DNA of 64,000 bases from Chaenocephalus aceratus (GCA_023974075.1 CM043800.1:7916482-7980481); one strand, 5' to 3'; shown: positions 42,220 through 54,907, numbered from the stretch's first letter. Numbers and translations are program-made. Notes: a model not told the origin generated them from the sequence alone.

Positions 42220-44258
42220 GCTAGGTCTGGGTTGGGTTTCATCCATTTGAATGTGCGCAGTCTGTTAGGTAAACTACATTTTCTCCGCATTTGGGCAACC
42301 TCGACTGACGCTGACGTCATTGTTTGTATTGTATCAGAAACATGGCTAAATAAATCTATTTTGGCCTCTGACATTGCCTTAAATGGTTATAATGTGTATC
42401 GTTCCGACCGAGTGGTGGCTTTGCCATTTATGTTAAGAATAAGTTCAGTGTATCCACATTAGTTTCCAAATCTATCAGTAAGCAATTTCGAATTTTTAGC
42501 CTTAAATATAGAAGTGGCAAAGGGGCAACAGGTCATGGTGGAGGGCTGTTACAGACCCCCCTCAGCTGTCAAGGACTCCTTGTCTTCGCTAGCAAATCTT
42601 ATATCGCTGCTAGACTACAAGGAAATAGTGCTAATTGGAGATTTTAACTGGGACTGGTTAACTGCAGTATCAGAGGATTTTAAAAACCTTTGTATCTCTT
42701 TAAATGTTACTCAGATTGTTGACGGTCCTACTCGCCCTAACATTAAGTCCCCTAATAAATCCTCCCTAATTGATCTCATCTTAACTAATGTTCCCTATAA
42801 ATACTCATCTGTGGGAGTATTTGCGAATGATGTGAGTGACCACTGTGCTGTAGCCACAATTAGGGACACTAAGGTCCAGAAGGTTAAACCTCGTATTATC
42901 ATTAAGAGAGACATAAAACATTTTGTGGAGCAGGGTTTTGTTCATGATCTGTTTGGGTTTGATTGGGGAAAAATCAATCTGTGTGCTGATGTAGAAACTG
43001 CAGGGTCTTATTTTTATCTTGGTTTTATGGAGATCATTGATAGACATGCACCCCTGCGTAAATGTAGAGTAAAGGGATGAGACAATCCTTGGTTTTCTGC
43101 TAAATTATCTAGTCTCCTACATGAGAGAAACAAGGCCTGGGCAAAGGCTAGGAGATCAGGCTCAGAGGTAGAATGGCTACGCTTTAGGCAGCTAAGAAAT
43201 AGCTTCACATCGCAAATCAAAAGTGCTAAATCAAAGTACTATCTGTCAGTAACCACAAAGAACCTGAATAATCCTGGAAAATGTTGGAAAGCCATAAAAT
43301 CGATATCCACCGGTGATATCCGTAATGAGCTACCTCCGTGCATTACCACAGCATCTGGCTCTATATCGGACAAGACCACTATGCTAAATTGTTTTAATGA
43401 GCATTTTGTGTCATGTGGCTCTCTGTTTGATTCTGTCACTAACTCTGCTTCTGTGAACACCACAGTCTGTGATTCTGAAAAACGTGTTTTGGAAAACCCT
43501 TTTAGCTTTACTCCTTTTACTGTTGATGTTGTTCGTGAAGCTTTAACCAAGTTAGATCCTAAGAAACCGGCTGGCCCGGACAACGTAGAGCCTTTCTTTT
43601 TAAAGATAGCTGCAGATTGTATTGCTCCACCTCTCACTACTCTTTTTAACCTCTCCCTCAGCTCAAACACAATTCCAAAATTGTGGAAGTCAGCGTATGT
43701 CCTGCCTCTACTAAAAGGTGGGGAGGCCACTTTATTAAATAATTATAGGCCCATCGCTAAATGATCAGTTCTGGCTAAGGTTCTTGAACGCCTAGTGAGT
43801 GAACAGGTAAAGGTGTTTTTATGTACAAATGACATCCTGTCTAAACATCAGTCAGGCTTCAGAAAGCAACACAGCACTATCACTGCGACAATGAAAGTGG
43901 TGAATGATGTGGCGAGTTTTTTAGATAATAAGCAGAGTTGTGCAGCTCTATTTATTGACCTTTCCAAAGCGTTTGATACCGTCGATCATCGCATCTTAAA
44001 GCAGAGGCTACTCAGTATTGACATATCCAGCCATGCAGTGGGGTGGTTTGTGAACTACCTCTCTGAAAGGTCCCAATGTGTTCATTTTGATGGGCTGTCT
44101 TCTGAGTGGTTAAACATTACAAATGGTGTTCCTCAAGGTTCTGTTTTAGGTCCACTTTTATTCTCCATCTACATCAATAGTTTAGATGAAAATGTCGATG
44201 GAGCAACCTTACATTTTTATGCGGACGATACCGTGATGTACTGTGCAGGTCCCTCCAT
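42220..44258 (+). pseudogene. LINE endonuclease and N-terminal RT
   Basis: The endonuclease shows HLNVRSLLGKL, SETWLNKS (catalytic Glu), IGDFNWDWL, RPNIKSPNKSSLIDLI and SDHCAV (Asp-His). A frameshift near 42420 ends the first frame at 42462, and a TGA at 43078-43080 ends the second. RT follows with KPAGPDNVEPFF, LPLLKGGE, NNYRPI, a TGA at 43762-43764, [43 protein letters not shown] and the catalytic FYADDTVMY. It then runs without a break into an L2 RT at 44259. Confidence 0.8.
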
Positions 44259-45956
44259 CCAGACTATCGCTCCTGATATTCTACCGTTTCTCACCCATTT
44301 CATCAACACTTCTCTAACTTCTGGTCACTTTCCAAACAGTCTCAAGGAGGCAAGAGTAAACCCTCTCCTAAAGAAACCCACTCTCATCCCGTCTGATGTT
44401 ATAAACTACAGGCCTGTCTCTCTTCTCCCGTTCCTGTCTAAAACACTTGAACGCGCTGTCTTTAAACAACTCTCCTGTTATCTCCATCAGAACAACCTTC
44501 TGGATCCGCACCAGTCTGGTTTCAAGGCAGGTCACTCCACAGAAACTGCCCTCATTGCTGTCACTGAGGAACTGCACACTGCTAAAGCAGCCTCCCTCTC
44601 CTCTGTCATCATCCTGTTGGACCTGTCTGCTGCATTCGACACGGTGAACCATCAGATCCTCCTTCGCACTCTCCAAGAACTTGGAGTTTCAGGCTCTGCA
44701 CTTTCCCTCCTCACCTCATACCTCAAAGACCTCCAAGCACCTACAGGGTAACTTGGAGAGGGTCCGAGTCCGACCCTTGTCAATTAACTACAGGGGTCCC
44801 TCAGGGCTCTGTTCTTGGTCCCCTCCTCTTCTCCCTGTACACAAACTCGCTCGGATCTGTCATTAGCCCGCATGGTTTTTCATACCACTGCTACGCTGAC
44901 GACACCCAATTAATTCTGTCCTTTCCCCGCTCAGAGACCCAGGTCGTCGCACGCATCTCTGCTTGTTTAGCTGACATCTCTCAGTGGATGACCGCTCATC
45001 ATCTCAAGCTCAACATTGACAAAACTGAACTGCTTTTCCTTCCGGGAAAAGATTGTCCCACTCTTGACCTGACTATCAACATCGGCACCTCTGTTGTTTC
45101 CCCGACCCAGACTGCAAGGAATCTGGGTGTGATCCTAGATAACAACCTGTCCTTCACTGCAAACATTGCTGCTACAACCCGTTGTTGCAGATACACGCTT
45201 TACAACATCAGGAAGATACGTCCCCAGGTGACCCAGAAAGCGACGCAGGTTCTGGTCCAGGCTCTCGTCACCTCACGCCTAGACTACTGCAACTCCCTCC
45301 TGGCTGGTCTACCTGCATGTGCCATCCGACTTCTGCAGCTCATTCAGAATGCAGCGGCTCGTCTGGTCTTCAACCTTCCTAAATGTTCCCACACCACGCC
45401 GCTCCTCCGCTCCCTTCATTGGCTTCCGGTAACTGCTAGAATTCACTTCAAGACACTGGTACTTGCGTACCATGCTGTGAATGGATCTGGCCCTTCCTAC
45501 ATCCAGGACATGGTTAAACTGTACACCCCAGCGCGTGCTCTACGCTCTGCATCAGCCAAACGACTCGCTGCACCCTCGCTGCGAGGGGGACCCAAGTTCC
45601 CATCAGCAAAAACACGTGGGTTTGCTATCCTGGCTCCAAAATGGTGGAATGAGCTCCCCATTGACATCAGGACGGCAGAAAGCTTACACACCTTCCGGCG
45701 CAAACTGAAAACTCATCTCTTTCAACTCCACTTCGAGCGATAGAATTACTAACAAAGAACTGCTAACAGAGCACTTATATACTAATAAAGGACTGGCTTA
45801 TCTATAGCCAGTTGAGTAGCACTTGAAATAATTGGCTCTATGAAACCTGATGTACTTATATGATTCTGTTTTGTTCAAGGTTGTGTCCTCCTGGTCGAAT
45901 GTACTTATTGTAAGTCGCTTTGGATAAAAGTGTCAGCTAAATGCAATGTAATGTAA
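44259..45956 (+). mobile_element. L2 LINE (copy 2) inside the LINE RT
   Basis: The junction is at GPS(I)|QTIAPDILPFL: the second LINE copy reads GPSIKEAG instead. The L2 RT reads [47 protein letters not shown], then shifts frame at about 44735. It continues in other frames with [20 protein letters not shown] and CYADDTQL, and as an open frame 44988-45743 ([20 protein letters not shown] to [12 protein letters not shown]). The 3' tail (gtcgctttggataaaagtgt, cagctaaatgcaatgtaatg) is the classic L2 3' end. The 5' end is truncated. Confidence 0.85.
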
Positions 45957-46544
45957 AAGGAGGCTGTTGTTGAATTACAAGTAGTTTTTAACATTATTCA
46001 GACTCAGCTCTCTGAACTAAAGCTTCTTTTAAATGTTGATAAAACCAAGGTAATGCTCTTTTCAAAAGCTAAAAAGACACCAGAGCCTGTTGTAGATATT
46101 GTAACTACGCAAGGAATAAAAATTGAAGTGGTTACCTGTTACAAATACCTTGGTATCTGGCTTGATGATTGTCAAACTTGTAAACGTCATGTCAATAACC
46201 TGCTTAAAAAACTGAGGGTTAGGCTAGGTTTCTTCGACAGGAACAAGTCCTGTTTCTCACTTGAGGCCAGGAAAAGGCTAGTCACTGTGACCTTTTTACC
46301 AGTGCTGACTATGGTGATTTGATTTATATGAATGCACCTGCCCATTACCTGGTCAAGTTAGATGCTGCGTATCACAGCGCACTGAGATTTTGACAAACTG
46401 TAAAGCATTAACCCATCACTGTACCCTATATGCAAAGGCTAGTTTGCCTACGCTAACTGTACGGAGGCTCAGTCACTGGTAAATTTTTATATATAAAGCC
46501 ATGTTAGGGAAACTTCCATCCTACATCTGCTCCCTGATCTCACC
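45957..46544 (+). pseudogene. LINE RT thumb and C-terminal part
   Basis: The reading resumes after the L2 with DKTKVMLFSKAKKT, YKYLGIWLDDC, LRVRLGFFDRNKSCFSLEAR and RLVTVTFLPVL. It then meets a shift at 46322 and continues to LPSYICSLIS, where the MULE-like element enters. Confidence 0.8.
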
Positions 46545-49248
46545 AACACACTCTCACTCCATAATCGTCCAGGAGCGACGTTTGGTCAGGGTCCCGTGGC
46601 GTGCAGTTGTGACGCTCCTAGGCTCCTTCAGCTTCATAAAGGGACGCAAATAGCTTTCAACTGATTGCAATGTATTCCCATCTGATGCGGGATTTGACGC
46701 TCATGGAAGCACGGCATTCGTTTGTGTCGGCTGCCCTTAAAGGCAATGTGAGCCATTGGATAACGGAGAATTGTACACCCGGAAGTAAGTATTCCCCTTA
46801 CTGTTGATTGATTGTACAGTGATATCTGCACTACTCATCGACTAAAAAACACCAGATTATCCTTGTTAATTACACAACATTGATTGGTTTAAATTGTGTG
46901 CAATGCTTTTGTATTTTTCCCCTTCGATTCGGAGAAACAACTATTTTTCGGATTAAAGGATGGCAGAAGACACTACACTACCCAGAATCCCCAGCTATCG
47001 TTTAGGACTACACCATGTGCTCTGTTTGACATACCCTGTGATTAGTTCTCAAGCTCTGTGTTGACCTCCAACTGCATTCCATATGAAAAAAAACGTTTCG
47101 GAAAAGATAAAATCATACTTTATTCAGCAGTCCTTGCTTTACTCTTTGAAAGTCATCACATGAATGCATTGTAATAAATGGTTCTGCTGCATTAAATATA
47201 TTACACATCTGTCGTAGTTCTTTATTTTTATTTATCTACAGAGCTCGGGCTCAGAATAGAACGGAAACTATTCTTTTACCGTTCAGTTTGAATTTCACAA
47301 TAAAGTTAGTAGTAATATTTAGTTTTGATATTGTTTTTTTATTAACTACTAGACCGCTGGGTCATGTTAAGACCATCTTTTCTGTGTTGCTGTGGGTTTT
47401 TTCCATCGCTTTTGTGTTACAATAACTAAATATATTCGTCGTAACCTAACCCGGAAAGCAGTATATTTTATTTTGTTAACACTGTAAACTTGACAGCTTT
47501 TTAACCTATGTTTTTAACCCAAACCACCTACTGGTTAAAGCACGTTATTACACTGTTTAGAGTAATGCAATGCAGGTAGATTGTGTTGCTTTTTAATGAC
47601 TGTTTAAAATGCCTTTTTCTTAATGTCTTTATTATTATTAACTACTTGTTACTTGTTGCTAGGGACGCTGCTATCGATATAATTTTTCTTATGTTGTGTA
47701 ACTGTTTAATGGTGTTATCTTTATTGCTACCCCATTCCCTGTCAATGTATAGTGTTGATCCACAGCGCACATCTAAAATTGTGGCATAGATAGCCTACGT
47801 TATTTTCCCCTGTGCAATTCTCCATTTACTCAACAATAACACATACTTATCCTTGTGTTTATTTATTTGTTTGATTAATAAACACAACTTGGAGTCCGTC
47901 AGGACCGAGGGTAGGAGCAGCTCATTTGCTTTAGAGAATATTACACCCGGAAGTAAGTATTCTCTCCGCTTCGCTTGACAAACCCCGTGATAGTCCTCAA
48001 GCTCTGTGATTGGAGAGTGTGCTCCGAGGGTTATGCCAAGCCTCGAACAGCACTTGAAATGGGATGGAACCACGGCAGACTGTCCAAAACTGGATTTGAA
48101 CGGGTCCACCGCGTCCCCCACCGCGTGCCCCCAGCCGAACCGTGTATTACAATGCCGTTATGTGATGACTTTCAAAGAGAAAAGCAAGCACATTCGGAAT
48201 AAAGTATTTTTTTTTTTTTTTTTAAATGTTTTCGGTCTGTGTCCGGTATTTGTTGTTGACGATGTGATGTGAGATGTGAGACTGGAATTGCACAGGGGAA
48301 AATAACGTATCTTTAGATGCGGATGTTGTTAAACTAATACATTTGTGCTGTGGACCAACACTATACATTGAAGGGGGTAGCAATAAAGATAACACCATTA
48401 AACAGTTACACAACATAACAGAAATAATATCGATAGCAGCTTCCCTAGCAACCACCTTGGTAACAATGAAAACGTTCTGTGGACGCAATTTCCTGAAGTA
48501 ATCTTCGTAATAACTAGCAAACTAAAGATCATGTACATCCACTGCACACATAATCTGAAATAACAACTCATATTTCTCGCATTAAATTACATCAAAACGC
48601 ATTTTAATGGCCAAACTAACTTTAAAATAGGCATTTTCCACCGAGAATAAAACGAAGTTCGGCCATGTTTTTTTTTCTGCAGGGAGAAATGTGAAGATCA
48701 CGTGACATAGACGCCAGCCATTGGAATGAATGGTGAAAAAAAACGAGGTTTGTCAAACAGAGCACATGGTGTAGTCCTAAACGATAGCTGGGGATTCTGG
48801 GTAGTGTAGTGTCTTCTGCCATCCTTTACTCCGAACAAATATTTGTTTCTCCGAATCAAAGGGGAAAAATACAAAAGCATTGCACACAATTTAAACCAAT
48901 CAATGTTGTGTAATTAACAAGGATAATCTGGTGTTTTTTAGTCGATGAGTAGTGCAGATATCACTGTAAAATCAATCGATAGTAAGGGGAATACTTACTT
49001 CCGGGTGTACAATTCTCCGTTATCGAATGGGAATGAACGCTCACATTGCCTTTTAAGGGCAGCCGACACAAATGAATGCCGTGCTTCCATGAACGTCAAA
49101 TCCCGCCGCAGATGGGAATACATTGCAATCAGTTGAAAGCTATTTGCGTCCCTTTATGACGCTGAAGGAGCCTAGGAGCGTCACAACTGCACGCCACGGG
49201 ACCCTGACCAAACGTCGCTCCTGGACGATTATGGAGTGAGAGTGTGTT
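46545..49248. mobile_element. 2.7-kb MULE-like element with long inverted arms
   Basis: The ends aacacactctcactcc and ggagtgagagtgtgtt are inverted. Complementarity continues for about 490 bp (46545-47040 against 49248-48760). It recurs in further inverted blocks (47095-47180 with 48150-48210, and 47640-47775 with 48330-48460). The flanks gatctcacc (46536-46544) and gatctcacg (49249-49257) form a 9-bp duplication with one change, as in Mutator-like elements. Removing it restores the LINE frame LIS|RRIVSGYCLRS. No transposase is seen. MULE is inferred from arm length and duplication size. Confidence 0.8.
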
Positions 49249-49640
49249 GATCTCACGGCGAATTGTAAGTGGCTATTGCCTGAGATCGCATGCTGTAGTT
49301 TTATTAAATGTGCCAACTGCTAGGACTGTCTTAGGGAAGATAGCTTTTAGATGCGCAGCTCCTCTGTCTCGGAATAGTCTGCAATTGAAATGGAAACTGA
49401 GCAATCTGGTGCCACTAAATGTTTTTAAAGCTCGGTTGGATGCTACTCAATCGGAAGCTGTTGGTACCTGCTCATGTGGATAGTTATTGTAAATTGTAAT
49501 CCCTGTAATGATGCTGTAAAATGTCCTTTTTGTTGTTCTGTTTATGTTTTTATGTTTCATGTGGAACCTATTTGAGCAGGTCTCCCTTGAAAAAGAGATC
49601 AATGATCTCAATGGGATACAGCTGGATAAATAGAGAAAGC
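49249..49640 (+). pseudogene. LINE C-terminus and 3' UTR
   Basis: The last LINE codons read SGYCLRSHAVVLLNVPTART, GKIAFRCAAPLSRNSLQLKW to GTCSCG and a stop at 49481-49483. The 3' UTR (cccttgaaaaagagatcaatgatctc) ends near 49640. Confidence 0.75.
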
Positions 49641-49810
49641 CTTCGTACACTATCCAAAACTATGCATGAACAATCAGGGATACACAATCCCTTTGCATAT
49701 TACATATGCGTTAAAGTCTAAACTGAAAACGTGTACATTTGGAAAAAATGATAAATAAAGATGTGCAAACTTAAAATTACATTATAATAACTTAAGTATA
49801 TTGATTTACG

Positions 49811-50218
49811 TGTTATGATTCTGTTTAGTTGTATTTTTGTTGTGTGCTTTTGTGTGCTATTTCCTGTCTCACCCCTCTCTTCTCTGTGTTCCTCTGCAGG
49901 GCTGGCGTGTGACAGGGAGTTGGCTGGCTCCTCCCAGTAGCAGACGAGGCACACCTGTTTCCACTCACCTCTTCACCTGTAGATATAAAAGCCCGGTCCT
50001 CATGCCACTTCCCTGCCAGATAATTCCTCTGTGTTTCGACCCTCCGGTGTGTCTCGCTGCTCTCCTCGTTGTTTGGATTTATTGTTTGGATTTTTGCCAG
50101 CCAACTTCCTGACTCCACTGCCGTACTTTTTGTTTTCTGCTTGAATAAAGCTTTTTGTTTATTGACCATCTCTCTCCAGTCTTTTGCTTTGGGGTCCAAA
50201 ATTCTATAGGCCGTAACA
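49811..50218 (+). mobile_element. Solo LTR with perfect 5-bp TSD
   Basis: The 408-bp unit starts TGTTATGATT and ends CCGTAACA. It is flanked by ttacg on both sides (49806-49810, 50219-50223). It has a TATA box (agatataaaagcc, about 49981) and AATAAAG (50143). It is most likely a gypsy-type LTR left by LTR-LTR recombination. Confidence 0.9.
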
Positions 50219-50223
50219 TTACG

Positions 50224-51398
50224 GCCCAAAAATATATTGTAAATGAAGTATTTTCAAGAAGAACAGTAGGAGTAACAGTATGAAGTTTAGTTGAAATATA
50301 GCCAGTGATGCATGACGTCCATTTTAGTGGACAGGTGATTAATCATGATTTCCTGCAAACATAAAATCAATACTTTGACAATTTATGAATTATATGATTC
50401 CTTAGTTGTTACTTGATGTCACCAAATGTTTTATACCTGCAGGGAGTGCTTTCCATGAAAGGATTGGCAGGATATCGGCAGGTGACTTGATCCATCTAGC
50501 TTTCTGTCGTTCATCTTGGTTTAGACATTTATCATGCACTTGCAGTGTATGGGATGATGGTGCAACTATGCCATCAAAACCCATGCATATACAAGAAAAC
50601 ACCTTTTGAAAAGCTGTCCACTGTAGTAGCCTCTATGCGTGAAAGGTTTAATTAAAAAAGTACATGGGAAACTTATGCATATCCTGCAATATACCATTAG
50701 CAGAATAGGAACACATGTGCCAAAACATTTCTAACATAACCAACTCAAACTACTGGAAAGAATACACATGGAATATTTTCGTCTGTTACTTCAAGACCCC
50801 CCAAATTCAAAGTCTTAGTATTTGACTATGTCTTGGATTGAGAAGGGCCTGATCCCTTCACTGCACAGTTCAAGGTTCAAGGTTTTTATTTGTCATACAC
50901 ACATAGCTACAGTGTAGTTATGACAATGAACATCTTAGGTCACAGGCTCCTCCAACAGTGCAACACAATAAAACAGATAAACAGAAAAATATAACGCAGG
51001 TAAATACAAAAAGAAAAATATTTAAAAAATAGTGCAATAAGAGTCTAAATGCAAGTAATTGGAATATGATATATTAGATAAATAACGTCTAAGTAGCACC
51101 CAGATGAATGTTATGGATGTTTCAACAGGTGTTAAACAGTCTTATGGCCTGTGGGATGAAGCTGTCCCTGAGTCTGGTGGTTTTTGTCCGGATGCTGCGT
51201 TAACGCCTGCCAGACGGCAGCAGACAGAACAGTTTGTGGCTGGGGTGAGGGGGGTCTTTTGTAATCCTGAGGGCTTTCTTCCTGAGCCGCTGGGAGTAAA
51301 GGTCCTCCATGGATGGCAGCTCCGTCCTGGTGATGTTCTGTGCCGTTTTCACCACCCTCTGTAAAGCCTTACGATTGAGGGTGGTGCAGCTGCCGTAC
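50224..51398. repeat. Fish dispersed repeat, partly unassigned
   Basis: 50224-50870 shows no gene. From about 50875 (caaggtttttatttgtcata) to 51400 runs an old, widespread fish repeat with ctgtgggatgaagctgtccc and agccttacgattgagggtgg (recall). Its family name is uncertain. No intact frame is present. Confidence 0.5.
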
Positions 51399-51749
51399 CA
51401 GGATCCTCTCTATGGTGCACCTGTAGAAGGCCAGGATGCTCTCTATGGTGCACCTGTAGAAGGTCAGGATCCTCTCTATGGTGCACCTGTAGGTCAGGAT
51501 CCTCTCTATGGTGCACCTGTAGAAGGTCAGGATGCTCTCTATGGTGCACCTGTAGAAGGTCAGGATCCTCTCTATGGTGCACCTGTAGGTCAGGATCCTC
51601 TCTATGGTGCACCTGTAGAAGGCCAGGATGCTCTCTATGGTGCACCTGTAGAAGGTCAGGATGCTCTCTATGGTGCACCTGAAGGTCAGGATCCTCTCTA
51701 TGGAGCACCTGTAGGTCAGGATCCTCTCTATGGTGCACCTGTAGAAGAA
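51399..51749. repeat. 33/30-bp minisatellite, open in several frames
   Basis: Eleven units of ggatcctctctatggtgcac ctgtagaaggtca (33 bp) or the same minus three bases (30 bp) stand in tandem. They arose by expansion of a single motif at the end of the fish repeat above. Units follow a 33-33-30 higher-order pattern of 96 bp. Since all units are multiples of three, several frames stay open on both strands (for example LYGAPVEGQDP). Confidence 0.9.
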
Positions 51750-51959
51750 TAACATTATTAGCACATTTTACAACTTGAGGACCGAATGTTTTTAATAAGG
51801 GCTATGCAAATGTTCATACTGGGTAGTTTATTTAATTAAAAAAAATTATCCAACGATTTACATACCACTCTTTCCCAATGTAAGTCAATGGGAAAAAGTG
51901 TTTCCGGGCGCAGCAACCTATGCGGAAGTGTAGTACCGCCGTTTGGCAACAACGATTAT

Positions 51960-52490
51960 TTTCCTCGGGGCTTGACATACACACGTTACCAAATAAGGAG
52001 TGAGAGTGACGCATAGCCAAAACCTGAAGCTGCGATACACTCTGGTGGCTACCATTAGCAGCTAATATTAATTCTCCGGTTTTTACATAAAAATGGAATT
52101 ATGGATGATCAATAATTTTTTCAAAGTGACAGACACATTGGATTAACCTTCAGCCGCGTTATTCTCGTTTTAATGCCATTGAACACAACTTTTGATCAGA
52201 ACAACAGCTAAAAGGTGAGCATATCTCCGTGTTTTGCTACCTAAAGCTACGTTGTCTGTATTTGCTTCCCCTGTCGCAAGTTCTGACGCTCAGTGATGAT
52301 ACTTATATTTCTATAATCTGTGGAATCTCAGCATGTTAGCTAAACTTGTTTGTGCAGATCCGAGAAGTATATCGATCGATTTATAACTAGAGTTTTGTGC
52401 TAAGTGCGTTAGCATGTTTTCGCTCAGGGCTCATTTAGACCCTTCTTGTGAGACTTGTGTTTTGTTTCGGTAAAAATGGTTCGTATGATC
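51960..52490 (+). repeat. Dispersed repeat R2, copy B (exon-1-like)
   Basis: This matches 16335-16880 inverted. The donor-like aacagctaaaag|gtgagcat lies at 52203-52222. The first shared bases (taaggagtgagagtgac) suggest a common left edge near 51975. Confidence 0.65.
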
Positions 52491-53801
52491 AGTTAGCTGA
52501 GTCGAAGGTGCCCCAACTGTCCACAACTACAGTGGCTCACGAGGGACATAAAGTACTCTTGAGAGATATTTTCACTGCAATGAATTTGCTATTTTGCTCA
52601 TAAAACCAAAGCATTACAAATCACTAAATTCATTGTCACTTCACATGGAGTTTGGACAGTATGACATTTGGAGAAGGAATTTGGAAGCAGCGTCCTTTGG
52701 ATGGTCAGACGAGCATAAACACGTGAAACTTTCAACAGTCATCACAGGTTTGGGAAATGTTGGGAAGGTCATCTGAATTACAGTTTGTTGGATCTACAAG
52801 AAGAACTTTGAAAACATTAATTTTGATGTTAGCAAAGAAGCTTGAATAATGAGCCAATAAAAGTAAACCTTGACACAGAAGCAGCACAGCATCTCAATAA
52901 CAGTTGGTCTATTAAAGATAAGAGAAATTGTTTCAGTATTTATAATGTGTCCGATTCCCTTCGCGACACGTCCTTTGCTCCCTCTGTTATGTGAGGAATG
53001 TAGATGACAATTAACTCGTGCTGTGACTTTAACACACATGAAAGTAATGTCACATTCTCCTGATAGGGCAGACTTGTTGGTATGTGCAGCTGCAGTCCAA
53101 CTGCTTGTTGTAGTAGTCACCACGCCTGACACGTGATGTGGGTGTGTCTGTTGACTCATAAAGGAAGCGGGTATGTAAGCTGCTGTCAACATACAGTTAT
53201 CCTTCCAGCAGGCACTCATCAGACAGCATCACGCTCCAAGGCTGGTGCCAAGTCATTTTTAACACTGCTCATTCTCCTTCTGCGCTTCACTTCACTCAAA
53301 TCCCCCCTTTCTCATATTTCTGGAGCTCATTCTTCCAGTCTGAAATGTTGCAGACAATTGGCGGGCAACTAAAACAGGATTCTAAATTTAGATGTAAGAT
53401 TCACTGGATATACTTTTAGCTGTCTAGATTTGTTTCAATACAGCTCAGTTATCCGTTGGTTCAGTTCTATTAAATTAAACCATTTGCTACACCCTCGATT
53501 TAATTCGTTTTTTAGGTTTGTGTATGTATACCTTACCTGTTTGATCACAACTGGCCGAGGACTTTTGTCCTGCTTTAAAAAGTCCCTCCCCCTATGAAAT
53601 ACATGTCGGTTTGCCCAAATGTCGACAGCGCATTGGGTGGGGTCGAATGCAGGTTTTATTACTCATCATGGTATTTGTTGGATCCTGCCAGTCATTAATG
53701 ACAGAAGAACACCAACAAGGTCATAAGGATCCCGGTGCGAAGGAAAAATAGTCTGTTCCACTGCGTTCCAACAGCTAGAACTGCGGAAACAGCAACGTTA
53801 C
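52491..53801. other. Non-coding stretch
   Basis: I see no gene that I can name. A TATA-like sequence is not evident before the short frame at 53133-53372. Confidence 0.35.
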
Positions 53802-53805
53802 TTAA

Positions 53806-54281
53806 AGGTCCCCTATTATACTCTTTTTCATCAATATATTATAGTTCTCAGTTATATATAAAACATGTCTCTGAAGTGTTTGGCTGGAAATACCAAACAG
53901 ATCATGCATTGTAGCATCCCATAAACCCCTTTGTTTCAGCCCTGTTACTTTAGATGAAAATAAGGAGCCACTCCCCACGCCCCTCTGAGAATGTGATTAG
54001 TTCAAAAAAACACAATGGTGCTCTAGGAGGAGATCAGATGATAAGGTGGGCGGGTGCTACCTTGGTTGGTTATTGGCTAATGGTTACACGAACCAAAAAA
54101 ACATTGACATCACAAAGTGGGAAAAATCTAATCAGCTCATTTTTAGACAGGATGTTATATAAATGGACCAGTAAAAAAGGGGGTCTTTGTTCCTGAAACT
54201 TTCAGAATCTCTTTACACAGAGGGGACACATATTTATGTGTAAAAGACATGAAAAGGTGGATTTTGCATAATGGGTGACCT
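53806..54281. mobile_element. Kolobok-like MITE with TTAA duplication
   Basis: The 476-bp element starts aggtcccctattat and ends ataatgggtgacct. It is flanked by TTAA on both sides (53802-53805, 54282-54285). TTAA sites and AGG-type ends fit Kolobok; piggyBac is the alternative. Confidence 0.8.
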
Positions 54282-54452
54282 TTAAAATTACGGCATCACT
54301 GATCAAGGTTGTATGTAACTGTCCAAGTTGTTCACAATTTATTTTCCATTAACCAGTCCGGTTAGTGTTTACTTCCTGTCTGTCTTGTTCTGCTGTTCCC
54401 GTTAGTGTTTACTTCCTGTATGTCTTCTTCTGTTGATTTCTCTGACGTCCAA

Positions 54453-54863
54453 GGCCCTTTCTCATTTCTCGAACTCCCCTCCTCGCCTCCTATCCTCGAT
54501 ACTTAGTCCCGCCCACAGGAGATGCGAGGAGAGAGGAGGGGAAGCAGCAGGCGGTTAGAGAAATGAGAACTCCTCTCCTCTGAGCGGTCATTTTAAAGAG
54601 ACGTCCATTAATGATGACAGGAGGCACAGCAGCCCTCAGTCTGATGGACAGATGTGTTCATGACCACTTATATATTTACTTTGATTCATTCACAGTGCGG
54701 TATAATGAGACAATAACAAGTATTATTTACAAGTATTAAAAGTAAGCAGAGGACACCAAACCAACTGAGACCTGTCTGTCTGCTGCATCCACGCACTGTA
54801 CAACACACACCTACACACTGTACCACACACACCTACACACTGACTGTACCACTACACACTGTA

Positions 54864-54907
<44 letters not shown>

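Larger units (their letters stand above)
40826..49640 (+). mobile_element. Near full-length jockey/CR1-type (Rex1-like) LINE, multiply split
   Basis: In order, it has a GC-rich 5' leader with tandem repeats (40826-41600), a 2A-like motif (41656-41685), an apurinic endonuclease (42220-43080), RT (43381-44258) and thumb/C-terminal parts (45957-46544). The last C-terminal codons and 3' UTR are at 49249-49640. It is interrupted by an unassigned segment (41700-42170), an L2 (44259-45956) and a MULE-like element (46545-49248). A second copy starts at 62622, and comparison with it fixes the L2 borders. Stops at 42462 and 43763 and other shifts make the copy dead. The clade name is from recall and could be another CR1-group family. 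Confidence 0.75.

Noticed and set aside
51309..51764. Long frames on both strands with YGAPVEGQDP-type or CTIERIL-type repeats as a repeat protein
   Set aside because: They are readings of one 33/30-bp minisatellite in which all frames stay open, arising inside a known non-coding fish repeat.
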